Shown: positions 57,114 to 64,000 of the stretch, one piece after another
Numbering within the stretch: the first letter of the stretch is position 1
How the letters are laid out: each line of letters opens with the position of its first letter
Assembly: GCA_021813805.1 (NCBI GenBank)
Contig: JAKAJL010000008.1
Location: forward strand, 1 to 64,000
Direction: 5' to 3'
Source: Pseudomonadota bacterium
GTDB taxonomy: Bacteria > Pseudomonadota > Alphaproteobacteria > Rhizobiales > Beijerinckiaceae
Length of the DNA: 64,000 nucleotides
Translations under genes and position numbers: made by a program
Notes under the pieces: generated by a model
Told to the model about the DNA's origin: nothing
The model's database searches: none
What the model saw: only the letters and a program-made list of their open reading frames with translations

Positions 57114-57707
57114 TCAGCTCATCAATCCCGACGCCTTGAGCCAGTAGAGCAGGGTCAGCGTCTTGCCGTCGCGGATCGCGCCGGCTTCGGCCTCGCGCAG
57201 GACTTCGGCGAAATCCGCCTCGACCACTTCGATCTCCTCGCCTTCCTCCTCCATGCCGCCGCCATCGGCGACGCGGGCTTCCGCGCCATAGGGCGTGACG
57301 AAGAAATAAAGTTTTTCGGTGGTGGCGGCGGGGCTGACGAAGGCTTCGAACAGGAAGCGGAGGTCGCTGACCTCCAGGCCCATTTCCTCCATCGCCTCGC
57401 GCCTCATGCAGGCGTCGGGCGCCTCGCCGGGGTCCAGCGTGCCAGCGCAGGCTTCCAGCAGGCCGGGGGTCCTGTCGTTCATGAAGGCCCCGAGCCGGAA
57501 CTGCCGGGTGAGCAGGATTTTTCCGCGCGCCGGGTCAAAAGGCAAAAGCACGCAGGCGTCGGGCCGGCGGAACAGGTTGCGCTCGTGCCTTTCCCAGCGC
57601 CCGTCGGCGCGGCGCAGTTCATAGGTCAGCCGGGAAAAGGAATATTTCTCGTCGGCGAGAATGGTCTCGTCGAGGCCGCGCGGGCTGGGCTTTCCGTGTT
57701 GGGACAT
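57114..57707 (-). CDS. NUDIX hydrolase (ADP-ribose pyrophosphatase-like)
   Basis: This is a 197-residue hydrolase. The Nudix box is intact near residues 90-112 (GTLDPGEAPDACMRREAMEEMG). The preceding LLTRQFRLGAF and LLEACAG match the ADP-ribose pyrophosphatase subfamily. It would hydrolyse ADP-ribose or related nucleotide sugars. It lies next to nadK, which fits NAD metabolism. Confidence 0.88.
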   Translation of the reverse strand: MSQHGKPSPRGLDETILADEKYSFSRLTYELRRADGRWERHERNLFRRPDACVLLPFDPARGKILLTRQFRLGAFMNDRTPGLLEACAGTLDPGEAPDACMRREAMEEMGLEVSDLRFLFEAFVSPAATTEKLYFFVTPYGAEARVADGGGMEEEGEEIEVVEADFAEVLREAEAGAIRDGKTLTLLYWLKASGLMS

Positions 57708-57738
57708 CGGCTTGTCCTTCCTGTCGCGTTCTTGGAGC

Positions 57739-58575
57739 CTATTGCCTGAACTGTTCGCGCAGTATGCGCTCTTCCATCGAATGGCCGGGGTCGTGGAGCA
57801 GGTGCAGCCCGACGAAATGGTCGGTGGCGACGCGCACCTTCACGACATCGCGGATTTCATAATGGTCCGCCACGGCGGCGACCGGCCTTTTGTCGGGCTC
57901 CAGGACTTCGATCCGAACTTCGGCCTTGTCGGAGAGCAGGGCGCCGCGCCAGCGCCGGGGCCGGAAGGCGGAAATCGGCGTCAGGGCCATCAGCGGCGCG
58001 CCCAGCGGCAGGATCGGGCCGTTGGCCGAGAGATTATAGGCGGTCGAGCCGGCGGGGGTCGCGACCAGAACGCCATCCGCCACCAGTTCGTCGAGCCGGA
58101 TATGACCGTCCACATAGACCCGCAGCTTGGCGGCCTGGGCGCTCTGGCGCAGCAGCGAGACTTCGTTGATGGCGTGCGCGGTCGCCGTCCCGCCGTCGCG
58201 GTTCTCCGCGACCATGATCAAAGGATGAATTATCGAGCTTTGCGCCGCGGCGAGCCGCTTGCGCAGCCCGGTTTCGCGGTATTCGTTCATCAGAAACCCG
58301 ACCGAGCCGCGGTTCATCCCGTAGATCGGGACATTGCGGCCAAGAAAACGGTGCAGGGTCTGGAGCATCAGGCCGTCGCCGCCGAGCGCCACCACCACGT
58401 CGGCTTCGTCGGAATGGACGTCGCCATAACGCCCGACCAGCCGCGCGCGGGCATGCTGCGCCTCCGGCGTATTGGCGGCGAGGAAATTGATCCGCTCGAA
58501 ACGCCGTCCCTCCAAAGGCCGCCCCGCTTCGCTTCGTTCGCCTGCGCCTTTCCCTTGGGCTGATGATTCGCTCAT
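57739..58575 (-). CDS. nadK: NAD kinase
   Basis: This is a 278-residue enzyme that phosphorylates NAD to NADP with ATP or polyphosphate. The GGDG motif is in [18 protein letters not shown], followed by [12 protein letters not shown] and the [21 protein letters not shown] block. The first 25 residues are poorly conserved; ATG 58575 is the start I favour. The polyphosphate genes at the left end could supply a phosphate donor, though they are far away. Confidence 0.92.
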   Translation of the reverse strand: MSESSAQGKGAGERSEAGRPLEGRRFERINFLAANTPEAQHARARLVGRYGDVHSDEADVVVALGGDGLMLQTLHRFLGRNVPIYGMNRGSVGFLMNEYRETGLRKRLAAAQSSIIHPLIMVAENRDGGTATAHAINEVSLLRQSAQAAKLRVYVDGHIRLDELVADGVLVATPAGSTAYNLSANGPILPLGAPLMALTPISAFRPRRWRGALLSDKAEVRIEVLEPDKRPVAAVADHYEIRDVVKVRVATDHFVGLHLLHDPGHSMEERILREQFRQ

Positions 58576-58728
58576 GCTTGGCGCCGATCTTCGGGTCTCC
58601 GAGATTTTAGTTCTCGGGCTAGGCCGGGATTGTCCAAGGAATAGGCGATGCTGCGCGCAAGGGCAAGGCGCGCCGGCCAGCGAAGGGCTGTGCGAAACCC
58701 TTGCGGCAACGCCTGTTTTTGCCTGTCT

Positions 58729-58742
58729 TTGACGAAGATCAA
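58729..58742 (+). promoter_or_regulatory. FNR box upstream of fnr
   Basis: TTGAC-GAAG-ATCAA matches the FNR/FixK consensus TTGAY-N4-RTCAA exactly. It lies 87 bases upstream of the TTG start of the Fnr gene, suggesting autoregulation. No other FNR box is near in this orientation. Confidence 0.7.
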
Positions 58743-58828
58743 AAATTTTGTCCTCAGCGGCGGGCGTGCTATTGTATTGTGCAGGATCAGTATGGATCGA
58801 ACCGATCCAGGCCGTGAGGGAGCGCGTT

Positions 58829-59614
58829 TTGGAAACTTTGGCCGAAAAGGTTCTGTTCGATACTGTCTTCGGACGAATCGAGTCGACGCCGCGCAATCTG
58901 GTCTGCTCCAGCAACAAACCCTCGCCCGGCCCCGGACTGGAATGCGCCGATTGCGAGATCAAGGGTCTGAGCATTTGCGAGTCCCTCGACGCGGACGAAT
59001 TCGAACTGCTCGAGCGCATCGGCCGCACGGTGTCCTTTGCCGCCAAGGCGACCTTATTCGAACAGGGCCGTGAGGCGCCATTCGTCTCCAACATCACTTC
59101 GGGCGCGTTGCGTTTGTCCAAGCTGCTTCCCGACGGCCGCCGCCAGGTGGTGGGCTTCGCCCTGCCAGGCGATTTTCTCGGCCTGGCGATGGAGCCGACC
59201 CATATGTTCACGGCCGACGCGCTGACGCCGGTCAAGGTCTGCCAATTCTCGCGGCAGGGCTTTTCCGACCTCATGGACCAGAAGCCGAAACTGATGCGCG
59301 CGGTGCTGAACATGGCCGCGCATGAACTGTCTCTCGCGCAGGATCAGATGGTGGTCCTCGGTCGCCGCACGGCGGAGGAGAAGATCGCCTCCTTCCTGAT
59401 CGGCATGCGCAATCGCTACGCGCGCATCCATGGCCCCTCAGTCCATGTGCCGCTGCCGATGACCCGGCTCGACATAGGCGATTATCTCGGCCTGACGGTT
59501 GAAACGGTCAGCCGCATGATGACCCGCATGGCGCGGGAAAAGATCATCGTGATCGTGCCGGACGGCGTCCGCCTGCTCGAAGTGGCGCGCCTGGAGCAAT
59601 TGGCGGAAATGTGA
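58829..59614 (+). CDS. fnrN: oxygen-sensing Crp/Fnr regulator (FnrN-like)
   Basis: This is a 261-residue transcription factor. The N-terminal cluster [12 protein letters not shown] (Cys39, Cys42, Cys50) and the later Cys138 in VKVCQFSR give four candidate ligands of an oxygen-labile [4Fe-4S] cluster. A further Cys26 is present. The cyclic nucleotide-like fold and the HTH ([21 protein letters not shown]) follow. TTG 58829 has AGGGAG upstream; GTG 58814 and a TTG at 58748 are alternatives. It overlaps azlC by four bases. Confidence 0.88.
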   Translation: METLAEKVLFDTVFGRIESTPRNLVCSSNKPSPGPGLECADCEIKGLSICESLDADEFELLERIGRTVSFAAKATLFEQGREAPFVSNITSGALRLSKLLPDGRRQVVGFALPGDFLGLAMEPTHMFTADALTPVKVCQFSRQGFSDLMDQKPKLMRAVLNMAAHELSLAQDQMVVLGRRTAEEKIASFLIGMRNRYARIHGPSVHVPLPMTRLDIGDYLGLTVETVSRMMTRMAREKIIVIVPDGVRLLEVARLEQLAEM

Positions 59615-60357
59615 GCGCTGACGCTCAACGCGCCGAGCCCCTGATCGACGACTGGTCCTGGCCGTGGTTCTTTGCCGGCGTGCGCCGGGCGCTGGCGGGG
59701 CCGGCCTTTTACGTCGCCATTTCGCTCATGGGCGTCGGCTCCCTTGCCCGCGCCGCGGGCTTTCCGGTGGGCGTGGCGGCGCTTTCCACCCTTCTCGTCT
59801 GGGCGGGGCCTGGCCAGCTGCTGTTTTTTGGCGCGTCTTTGGCGAAAACCGCGCCGCCTGCGATCGCATTCGCCGTCAGCCTGTCCTCGGTGCGCCTGCT
59901 GCCGATGTGTCTTTCCGTCCTGCCCATGCTGCGGGGGCGGCGCACGCGCTTGCCCGTCCTGCTCTTCGCCGCGCATTTCATCGCCGTCACGGTCTGGGCG
60001 GAATCCCTGCGCCGCCTGCCCGACCTGGAACGCCCGGCGCGGCTCCCCTATTTCTTCGGCGTCGCCCTGACCTGCATGGGTCTGACCACGCTTTCAACAG
60101 CCGCCGGATACTGGATGACCGGCACGCTGCCCAAGCCGCTCAGCGCCGGCATGATGATGCTGTCGCCGATCTATTTTCTGGCGACCACGGCGCGCGCGGC
60201 GCGCTCGGGCGTCGACTGGCTGGCCATATCGTTCGGGGTGCTCCTCGCGCCCTTGGCCATCCGCTTCATCGGCGGCGGCTTCGATCTGCCCGTTCTGGCT
60301 CTGGTCGGCGGGGGCGGGGCCTGGCTTGTCGGCTATATCGCGAGGCGCGCGGCATGA
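59611..60357 (+). CDS. azlC: AzlC-family branched-chain amino acid exporter, large subunit
   Basis: This is a 248-residue polytopic membrane protein. It has ARAAGFPVGVAALSTLLVWAGPGQLLFFG and SVRLLPMCLSVLPMLRGRRTR, typical of AzlC. With the next gene it forms the exporter of branched-chain or similar amino acids. GTG 59611 overlaps the fnrN stop, so the exporter may be expressed with the oxygen regulator. Confidence 0.88.
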   Translation: MSADAQRAEPLIDDWSWPWFFAGVRRALAGPAFYVAISLMGVGSLARAAGFPVGVAALSTLLVWAGPGQLLFFGASLAKTAPPAIAFAVSLSSVRLLPMCLSVLPMLRGRRTRLPVLLFAAHFIAVTVWAESLRRLPDLERPARLPYFFGVALTCMGLTTLSTAAGYWMTGTLPKPLSAGMMMLSPIYFLATTARAARSGVDWLAISFGVLLAPLAIRFIGGGFDLPVLALVGGGGAWLVGYIARRAA

Positions 60358-60707
60358 CGATTTTTTCCGCCGACCCGGCCCTCGCGCCTTATCTGGCTCT
60401 GGTCCTGCTTGGATTCTTGCCCAGCGAAGTTTGGCGCGTGCTCGGCGTGGCGATTTCGCATGGAATCGACGAGGAGTCGGAAATTTTCCGCTTCGTGCGC
60501 AGCGTCGCCGCCGTGCTTCTCGTCGGCGTGGTGGTGAAAATCGTCGTCCTGCCGTCGCGCGAACTGGCCGCCGCGCCGCTTTGGACGCGTGGCGCGGCCT
60601 TCGCGGTTGCGGGGGCGGGCTTTTTCGCCTTCCGCCGCTCGGTCTTCGCTGCGGTCGTGGCCGGCGTGGCGACGATCGTCGTCGCCGTCTGGCTGACAGG
60701 ACGCTGA
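60354..60707 (+). CDS. azlD: AzlD-family small membrane subunit
   Basis: This is a 117-residue membrane protein with three or four helices, starting MTIFSADPALAPYLALVLLGFLPSEVWRVLG. AzlD is the small partner of AzlC. The start overlaps azlC by four bases. The conserved GFLPSEVWR region fits AzlD-like sequences. Confidence 0.8.
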   Translation: MTIFSADPALAPYLALVLLGFLPSEVWRVLGVAISHGIDEESEIFRFVRSVAAVLLVGVVVKIVVLPSRELAAAPLWTRGAAFAVAGAGFFAFRRSVFAAVVAGVATIVVAVWLTGR

Positions 60708-60710
60708 ACC

Positions 60711-61142
60711 TCAGGCGCCGGCGGCGAGCGCGGCGCGTATTTTTTCGGCGTGCGCCTTGAGATCGGCCGGATCGGCCATCCTTGCGGCATGATGGCCCAG
60801 GCCCACGCCGTCCCAGCGCGGGATCACGTGGAAATGGATATGGAACACCGACTGGCCGCCCGCCGGCTCGTTGAACTGGTGAACGGTGATCCCTTCCGCG
60901 TCCATCCCCGCCTTCACGGCCCGGGCGATCTTCTGGACGGAAAGAATCAGGGTCGAAAGCACGTCCGGCGGGACGTCGAGCAGATTCCGCGCGCCCTGTT
61001 TCGGCAGCACCAGAACATGGCCGTCGGCGCGCGGCATGACGTCCATGATGGCGATGGTGTTCGCGTCCTCGTAGACTTTCTCGCAAGGGATTTCGCCACG
61101 CAGGATTTTGGCGAAGATATTGTTGGGATCGTAGGCGCTCAT
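60711..61142 (-). CDS. HIT family hydrolase
   Basis: This is a 143-residue histidine triad protein. NNIFAKILRGEIPCEKVYED starts the fold, and the catalytic triad is HIHFHVIPR near residue 104. It hydrolyses nucleotide phosphoramidates such as AMP-lysine or diadenosine polyphosphates. It is convergent with azlD with a three-base gap. Confidence 0.92.
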   Translation of the reverse strand: MSAYDPNNIFAKILRGEIPCEKVYEDANTIAIMDVMPRADGHVLVLPKQGARNLLDVPPDVLSTLILSVQKIARAVKAGMDAEGITVHQFNEPAGGQSVFHIHFHVIPRWDGVGLGHHAARMADPADLKAHAEKIRAALAAGA

Positions 61143-61190
61143 GAAAGGCTCCGCATGACGCCCGCAACCTGCCCAAGCGCGGACGCGCGG

Positions 61191-62369
61191 TCAAGCCTTT
61201 CGGAACGGCCCGCTGTCCGCATATTCGGCGAGCGCCGCATCCACGGCGCGGGCCTCGCGGGCGAAAAAATCCGCCGCCGCGGCGGCAAGCCGCGGGTCGG
61301 CGAAGTCGTGCGCCGAAAAGGTCGGGACCGCCTCATAGCCGCGGGAAAACTTGTGCTCTCCCTGGGCGCCGGCCTCAACCCTTTTGAGGCCGCGCTCGAT
61401 GGCGAATTCGATCGCCTGATAATAGCACAGCTCGAAATGCAGGCAGGGGTGATGCTCGATCGCGCCCCAGTTGCGGCCATAGAGCGCATCGTCGCCGATG
61501 AGATTGAGCGCGCCCGCGATAAGGCGACCATCGCGCCGCGCCGTCACCAGCAGAATTCGATCGGCCAGCGCCGCACTCAGATGCGAGAAGAAGGCCCTGG
61601 TCAGATAGGGCCGTCCCCATTTGCGCGAACCGGTGTCGGTGTAAAAATCGAAAAAGGCGTCCCAATGGGCTTCGGTCAGATCGCGACCGGTCACGCGCTC
61701 CACGACGAGGCCGGCGGCGGAAACCTCGGCCCGCTCCCTGCGGATCGCCTTGCGCTTGCGCGACGCCAGGGCGCCGAGGAAATCGTCGAAATTCTCATAG
61801 CCGCGATTGAAGAAATGGAATTGCTGGCCGACGCGCTGGATCATTCCGGCCTTGGCCAGAAAAGCCTGGTCGGCGGCGTCGGGAAAGGTAATGTGCAGCG
61901 AGGACAGGCCGGCGGCCTCGGGCAGGGCGCGCAGGCCCGCCAGCAGCGCCTCGCGGGCCCCGGAAGGCGCGTCCGCCGCGACCAGCAGCCGGCGGCCCTG
62001 TACAGGCGTGAAAGGCGCAGCCACCTGCGCCTTGGGGTAATAGCGCCCGCCCACCCGCTGATAGGCCTCGGCAAGGCCCTGATCGAAAACATATTCGCCG
62101 AGCGAATGGGTTTTCAGATAGACCGGCGCGCAGGCGGCGATCCGCCCGTCCGGCGTTTCCGCGACCATATGGGCGGGAAACCAGCCCGTCCCCTTGCCGA
62201 CGCAAGAGGTCGCCTCCAATGCGGCCAAAAAGGCGTGGGTAAGAAAGGGATTGAACCGCTCGCCGGCGCCCGGCGCCGGCTTGGCCGGATTGGCGCAGGC
62301 GTCCCACGTTTCGGGCGCAATGGCGTCGAGCGAAGCGAACTGGCGGATGCGAAAAGGAACGGAATTCAT
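61191..62369 (-). CDS. DUF482/GNAT-like N-acyltransferase (peptidogalycan biosynthesis type)
   Basis: This is a 392-residue protein matching the DUF482 family. FNPFLTHAFLAALEAT, GWFPAHMVAE, DQGLAEAYQRVGGRYYPKAQVAAPFTPV, and the C-terminal GRNWGAIEHHPCLHFELCYYQAIEFAI are conserved. The late part resembles FemAB/GNAT acyltransferases. The acceptor is unknown. It lies upstream of the HIT gene on the same strand, 48 bases away. Confidence 0.82.
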   Translation of the reverse strand: MNSVPFRIRQFASLDAIAPETWDACANPAKPAPGAGERFNPFLTHAFLAALEATSCVGKGTGWFPAHMVAETPDGRIAACAPVYLKTHSLGEYVFDQGLAEAYQRVGGRYYPKAQVAAPFTPVQGRRLLVAADAPSGAREALLAGLRALPEAAGLSSLHITFPDAADQAFLAKAGMIQRVGQQFHFFNRGYENFDDFLGALASRKRKAIRRERAEVSAAGLVVERVTGRDLTEAHWDAFFDFYTDTGSRKWGRPYLTRAFFSHLSAALADRILLVTARRDGRLIAGALNLIGDDALYGRNWGAIEHHPCLHFELCYYQAIEFAIERGLKRVEAGAQGEHKFSRGYEAVPTFSAHDFADPRLAAAAADFFAREARAVDAALAEYADSGPFRKA

Positions 62370-62582
62370 CGCGCCGGATCATGTCTTGGAAAGGCGGCCG
62401 GGGCCAGAGGGGATTTGGCGGGGAGAACAGGATAATCGGGCGCCCCGCCGCGCCAAAGAAGGAATTGATTCAGGGACGAGGCCTCGTTCGAACCGCGCCT
62501 CGCCGGTTGGCGGCTGGGAGCTGACGTCCTCGCGTCGGCAAGTCGAGGAAGAGGCGATCGACGGCGACGGCGTTCGCCGCTT

Positions 62583-62942
62583 TCATATCGCCGGCTCGCT
62601 CATTTCCGCGAGGCGTTTCGCCAGCGCGTCGCGTTCGGACTGAAGCTGCTTGATCCGGCGAGCGCTCTCAATCGAGACATCTGTGCCAGAATCTGACGGA
62701 ACAAATGTCACGCCCAAGGCGAGGGAGTCGCGCCATGCCTGACGCGCGCGCCAGTACTCGCCCCGACGCGGAATCGTCACTTCGAACTCCGTAGGCAGGG
62801 AGATCGGATGCGCCATTTCGAGCCTCGCCCCTCCTTCCGATAAATTTCGCACCAGGCAGTCCACGACCGAGGACCTCTCGTTGAAAGTGATCGTGGCTCC
62901 GAGATAGGCCCGGCGACGATGTTCTTTTCGATGATCGAACAT
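62583..62942 (-). CDS. PilZ domain protein
   Basis: This is a 119-residue protein: RKEHRRRAYLGATITF begins with the RRxxR-like c-di-GMP motif, and DCLVRNLSEGGARLEM holds the second motif (D/N-x-SxxG). A C-terminal coiled-coil-like segment (RIKQLQSERDALAKRLAEM) follows. The frame is open back to 63200, so longer starts are possible; ATG 62942 gives the domain alone. It probably responds to cyclic di-GMP. The GGDEF fragment at the right edge may supply it. Confidence 0.78.
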   Translation of the reverse strand: MFDHRKEHRRRAYLGATITFNERSSVVDCLVRNLSEGGARLEMAHPISLPTEFEVTIPRRGEYWRARQAWRDSLALGVTFVPSDSGTDVSIESARRIKQLQSERDALAKRLAEMSEPAI

Positions 62943-63200
62943 GGCGAAGACCTTTTGCAAAATGTCCCTTGTTGGGTCGAACCCGACCGCGCTCCCGCGC
63001 GCTGCAATTTCCGCGCCAAGGCTTTGTCGCCGTCTGGACCCATCTGACGCGCGCACGGCCATCATCGCCAGTCCACCGCCGGCATGGCGCTTCCCTCGTG
63101 GCGTGAAGAGCCGATCGGCGAAGCGCATGATCGAAGCGCTTTCGGTTGCGGCGATCCTGGAAGGAGCGATTTTCTCAAAAAATATTCGCGCGGGACTCAC

Positions 63201-63472
63201 GAACGGGGCGCCGCCAGATCATTTCCCGCGATCAAGAAAACACCGTCACGAAGGGGGATTCCGGGATTACAGAGAGTCACTCCCGCGAAATCCGCAAGCA
63301 CGCCGCGCGCCACGCGCCGGCTGTGACGGATATTGACGGGGACCCCAGAACCATTTTCCCGACGGCGGGAGCCGGAGCGCCGTGTCGATTCATTCGTTCG
63401 GCGGTCAGGGAAGCGGCGCGGGTCCCCGTATGTTGGCGAGCCGGATGTCTACCCGGCGGGCGGGAGGCGCTA
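63201..63472. other. intergenic region without supported gene
   Basis: A 272-base stretch between the PilZ gene region and tusE. No frame matches a known family on either strand. Short open frames occur but have no ribosome sites I could support. Confidence 0.35.
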
Positions 63473-63766
63473 TCAGACGCAGCCGGTCGGCTTCGGCAGG
63501 CCGCCATATTTGGTGATCGGCTTCATCGGCCCGGTCTGCCAGAGGTCGAACATTTCCTTGTTGGGTTTGCCGACATAAGCGGCGAATTTGCGGATCGCCG
63601 GAACGACCTGGTTGTCGTCATAGAATTCGCGGGCCTTGAGAACCTGATCCCATTTTTCGTCCGTCATTTCGAAGCCGTCGGCTTCCGCCATCGCCTTGCC
63701 GATTTCCGGCGTCCACTGGTTCATGTCCTGGAGATAGCCGTCTCCGTCACGTGGGGGCAAATTCAT
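63473..63766 (-). CDS. tusE: TusE/DsrC-family sulfur carrier protein
   Basis: This is a 97-residue protein of the TusE/DsrC/DsvC family. The body has YLQDMNQWTPEIGKAMAEADG, NQVVPAIRKFAAYVGKP and the C-terminal arm GGLPKPTGCV with Cys96 as the penultimate residue. It lacks the second arm cysteine found in dissimilatory DsrC (position 85 is Thr), so it is of the single-cysteine TusE type, which passes persulfide sulfur. ATG 63766 follows AAGGAG. No tusBCD or dsr gene is adjacent. Confidence 0.9.
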   Translation of the reverse strand: MNLPPRDGDGYLQDMNQWTPEIGKAMAEADGFEMTDEKWDQVLKAREFYDDNQVVPAIRKFAAYVGKPNKEMFDLWQTGPMKPITKYGGLPKPTGCV

Positions 63767-63832
63767 CAAAAACTCCTTGGCGCCGATTTCGATGTTTTTC
63801 CCGCGCCCAGCGCCGACGCATGGAATTATTCT

Positions 63833-63860
63833 AATGTAAAAATTAATTGCGGGCGGTCAA
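63833..63860 (-). promoter_or_regulatory. candidate sigma-70 promoter of tusE
   Basis: On the minus strand, TTGACC (63855-63860) and TACATT (63833-63838) are separated by 16 bases in a clearly AT-rich patch upstream of tusE. The distance to ATG 63766 leaves a leader of about 60 bases. Confidence 0.5.
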
Positions 63861-63914
63861 GACGGGGCGCCGCAAGTTTGCCGACGGAGAAACGGCGCCG
63901 GTGGCGAGACCGGG

Positions 63915-64000
63915 TCAAGCGGCCGCGGCGGTGACGCGGTTGCGGCCGGCGTTTTTGGAGAGATAGAGCGCCTGGTCGGCGCGCCGCAGAAAGGCGTCGG
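63915..64000 (-). CDS. GGDEF-domain diguanylate cyclase, C-terminal fragment (5' end outside window)
   Basis: The minus-strand frame entering at 64000 reads AFLRRADQALYLSKNAGRNRV and ends at TGA 63915. This is the conserved last helix of GGDEF domains (ADxALYxAKxxGRNRV). The catalytic GGDEF loop and start lie outside the window. It would make cyclic di-GMP. The overhanging tail is Ala-rich. Confidence 0.82.
   Translation of the reverse strand, partial: DAFLRRADQALYLSKNAGRNRVTAAAA

Noticed and set aside
62370..62582. Possible small gene upstream of the DUF482 gene
   Set aside because: The open frames lack ribosome sites and family resemblance.
1..64000. tRNA, rRNA and CRISPR scan
   Set aside because: No cloverleaf with TTCGA-type arm and matching acceptor, no rRNA-like core and no regularly spaced repeats were found by eye.

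Overview
The window is high-GC DNA from an alphaproteobacterium, most likely a member of the Hyphomicrobiales (Rhizobiales) near the Beijerinckiaceae/Methylocystaceae. This is inferred from gene order and gene types: hdaA next to ppk-ppx, a fused ispDF opposite dusB-ntrB-ntrC, pcm-tolC-popZ-valS followed by an ExoR-like protein, coaD with two cyclophilins, and a CxxCx7C-type Fnr. A PqqA precursor peptide shows that the cell uses PQQ enzymes, as methylotrophs do. I saw no rRNA, no tRNA and no CRISPR array.

Layout. 1-114 is the tail of an IS5-type transposase. 287-8058 holds a phospholipid synthase-like gene, an AI-2E family permease, hdaA, the polyphosphate pair ppk-ppx and a GntP permease. 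8066-10289 (minus) holds an aldose epimerase-like gene and a DUF2252 gene. 10381-16173 (minus) is a 5-oxoprolinase operon, pxpB-pxpC-...-pxpA, split by a compositionally foreign two-gene cassette (ATP-grasp ligase plus flavin monooxygenase-like protein). 16267-18679 is a two-component system followed by an orphan 25-residue pqqA. 18795-24940 holds a Sel1 protein, a CinA-type amidase, ispDF, dusB and ntrBC. 25097-26539 is a short-chain fatty acid transporter lying between intact ntrC and a decayed second copy of the ntrC 3' end.

26842-32362 is a sulfur-handling island. A BigR/SqrR-like ArsR-rhodanese repressor is divergent from a persulfide dioxygenase-like enzyme, a SHOCT protein, a DsrE protein, a cysteine desulfurase, a methyltransferase and an MFS permease, with a palindromic operator candidate between the two directions. 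A TusE-type sulfur carrier stands alone near the right edge (63473-63766).

32668-49658 is mostly housekeeping: coaD, cyclophilins, pcm, tolC, popZ, valS, exoR-like, a MipA protein, yidD, an AmpG-like permease and thrS. It also contains a frameshifted DUF4337 gene. 49726-50710 is bluB under a cobalamin riboswitch. 50930-64000 is a mixed stretch of small metabolic and regulatory genes, including nadK, an oxygen-sensing fnr with its own FNR box and coupled azlCD, HIT and NUDIX hydrolases, a PilZ protein and the end of a GGDEF gene.

The most unusual items are the ligase-flavoprotein cassette inside the pxp operon, the orphan Cys-containing PqqA behind a two-component system, the six-gene sulfur operon with its operator, and the ntrC remnant beside the fatty acid transporter.
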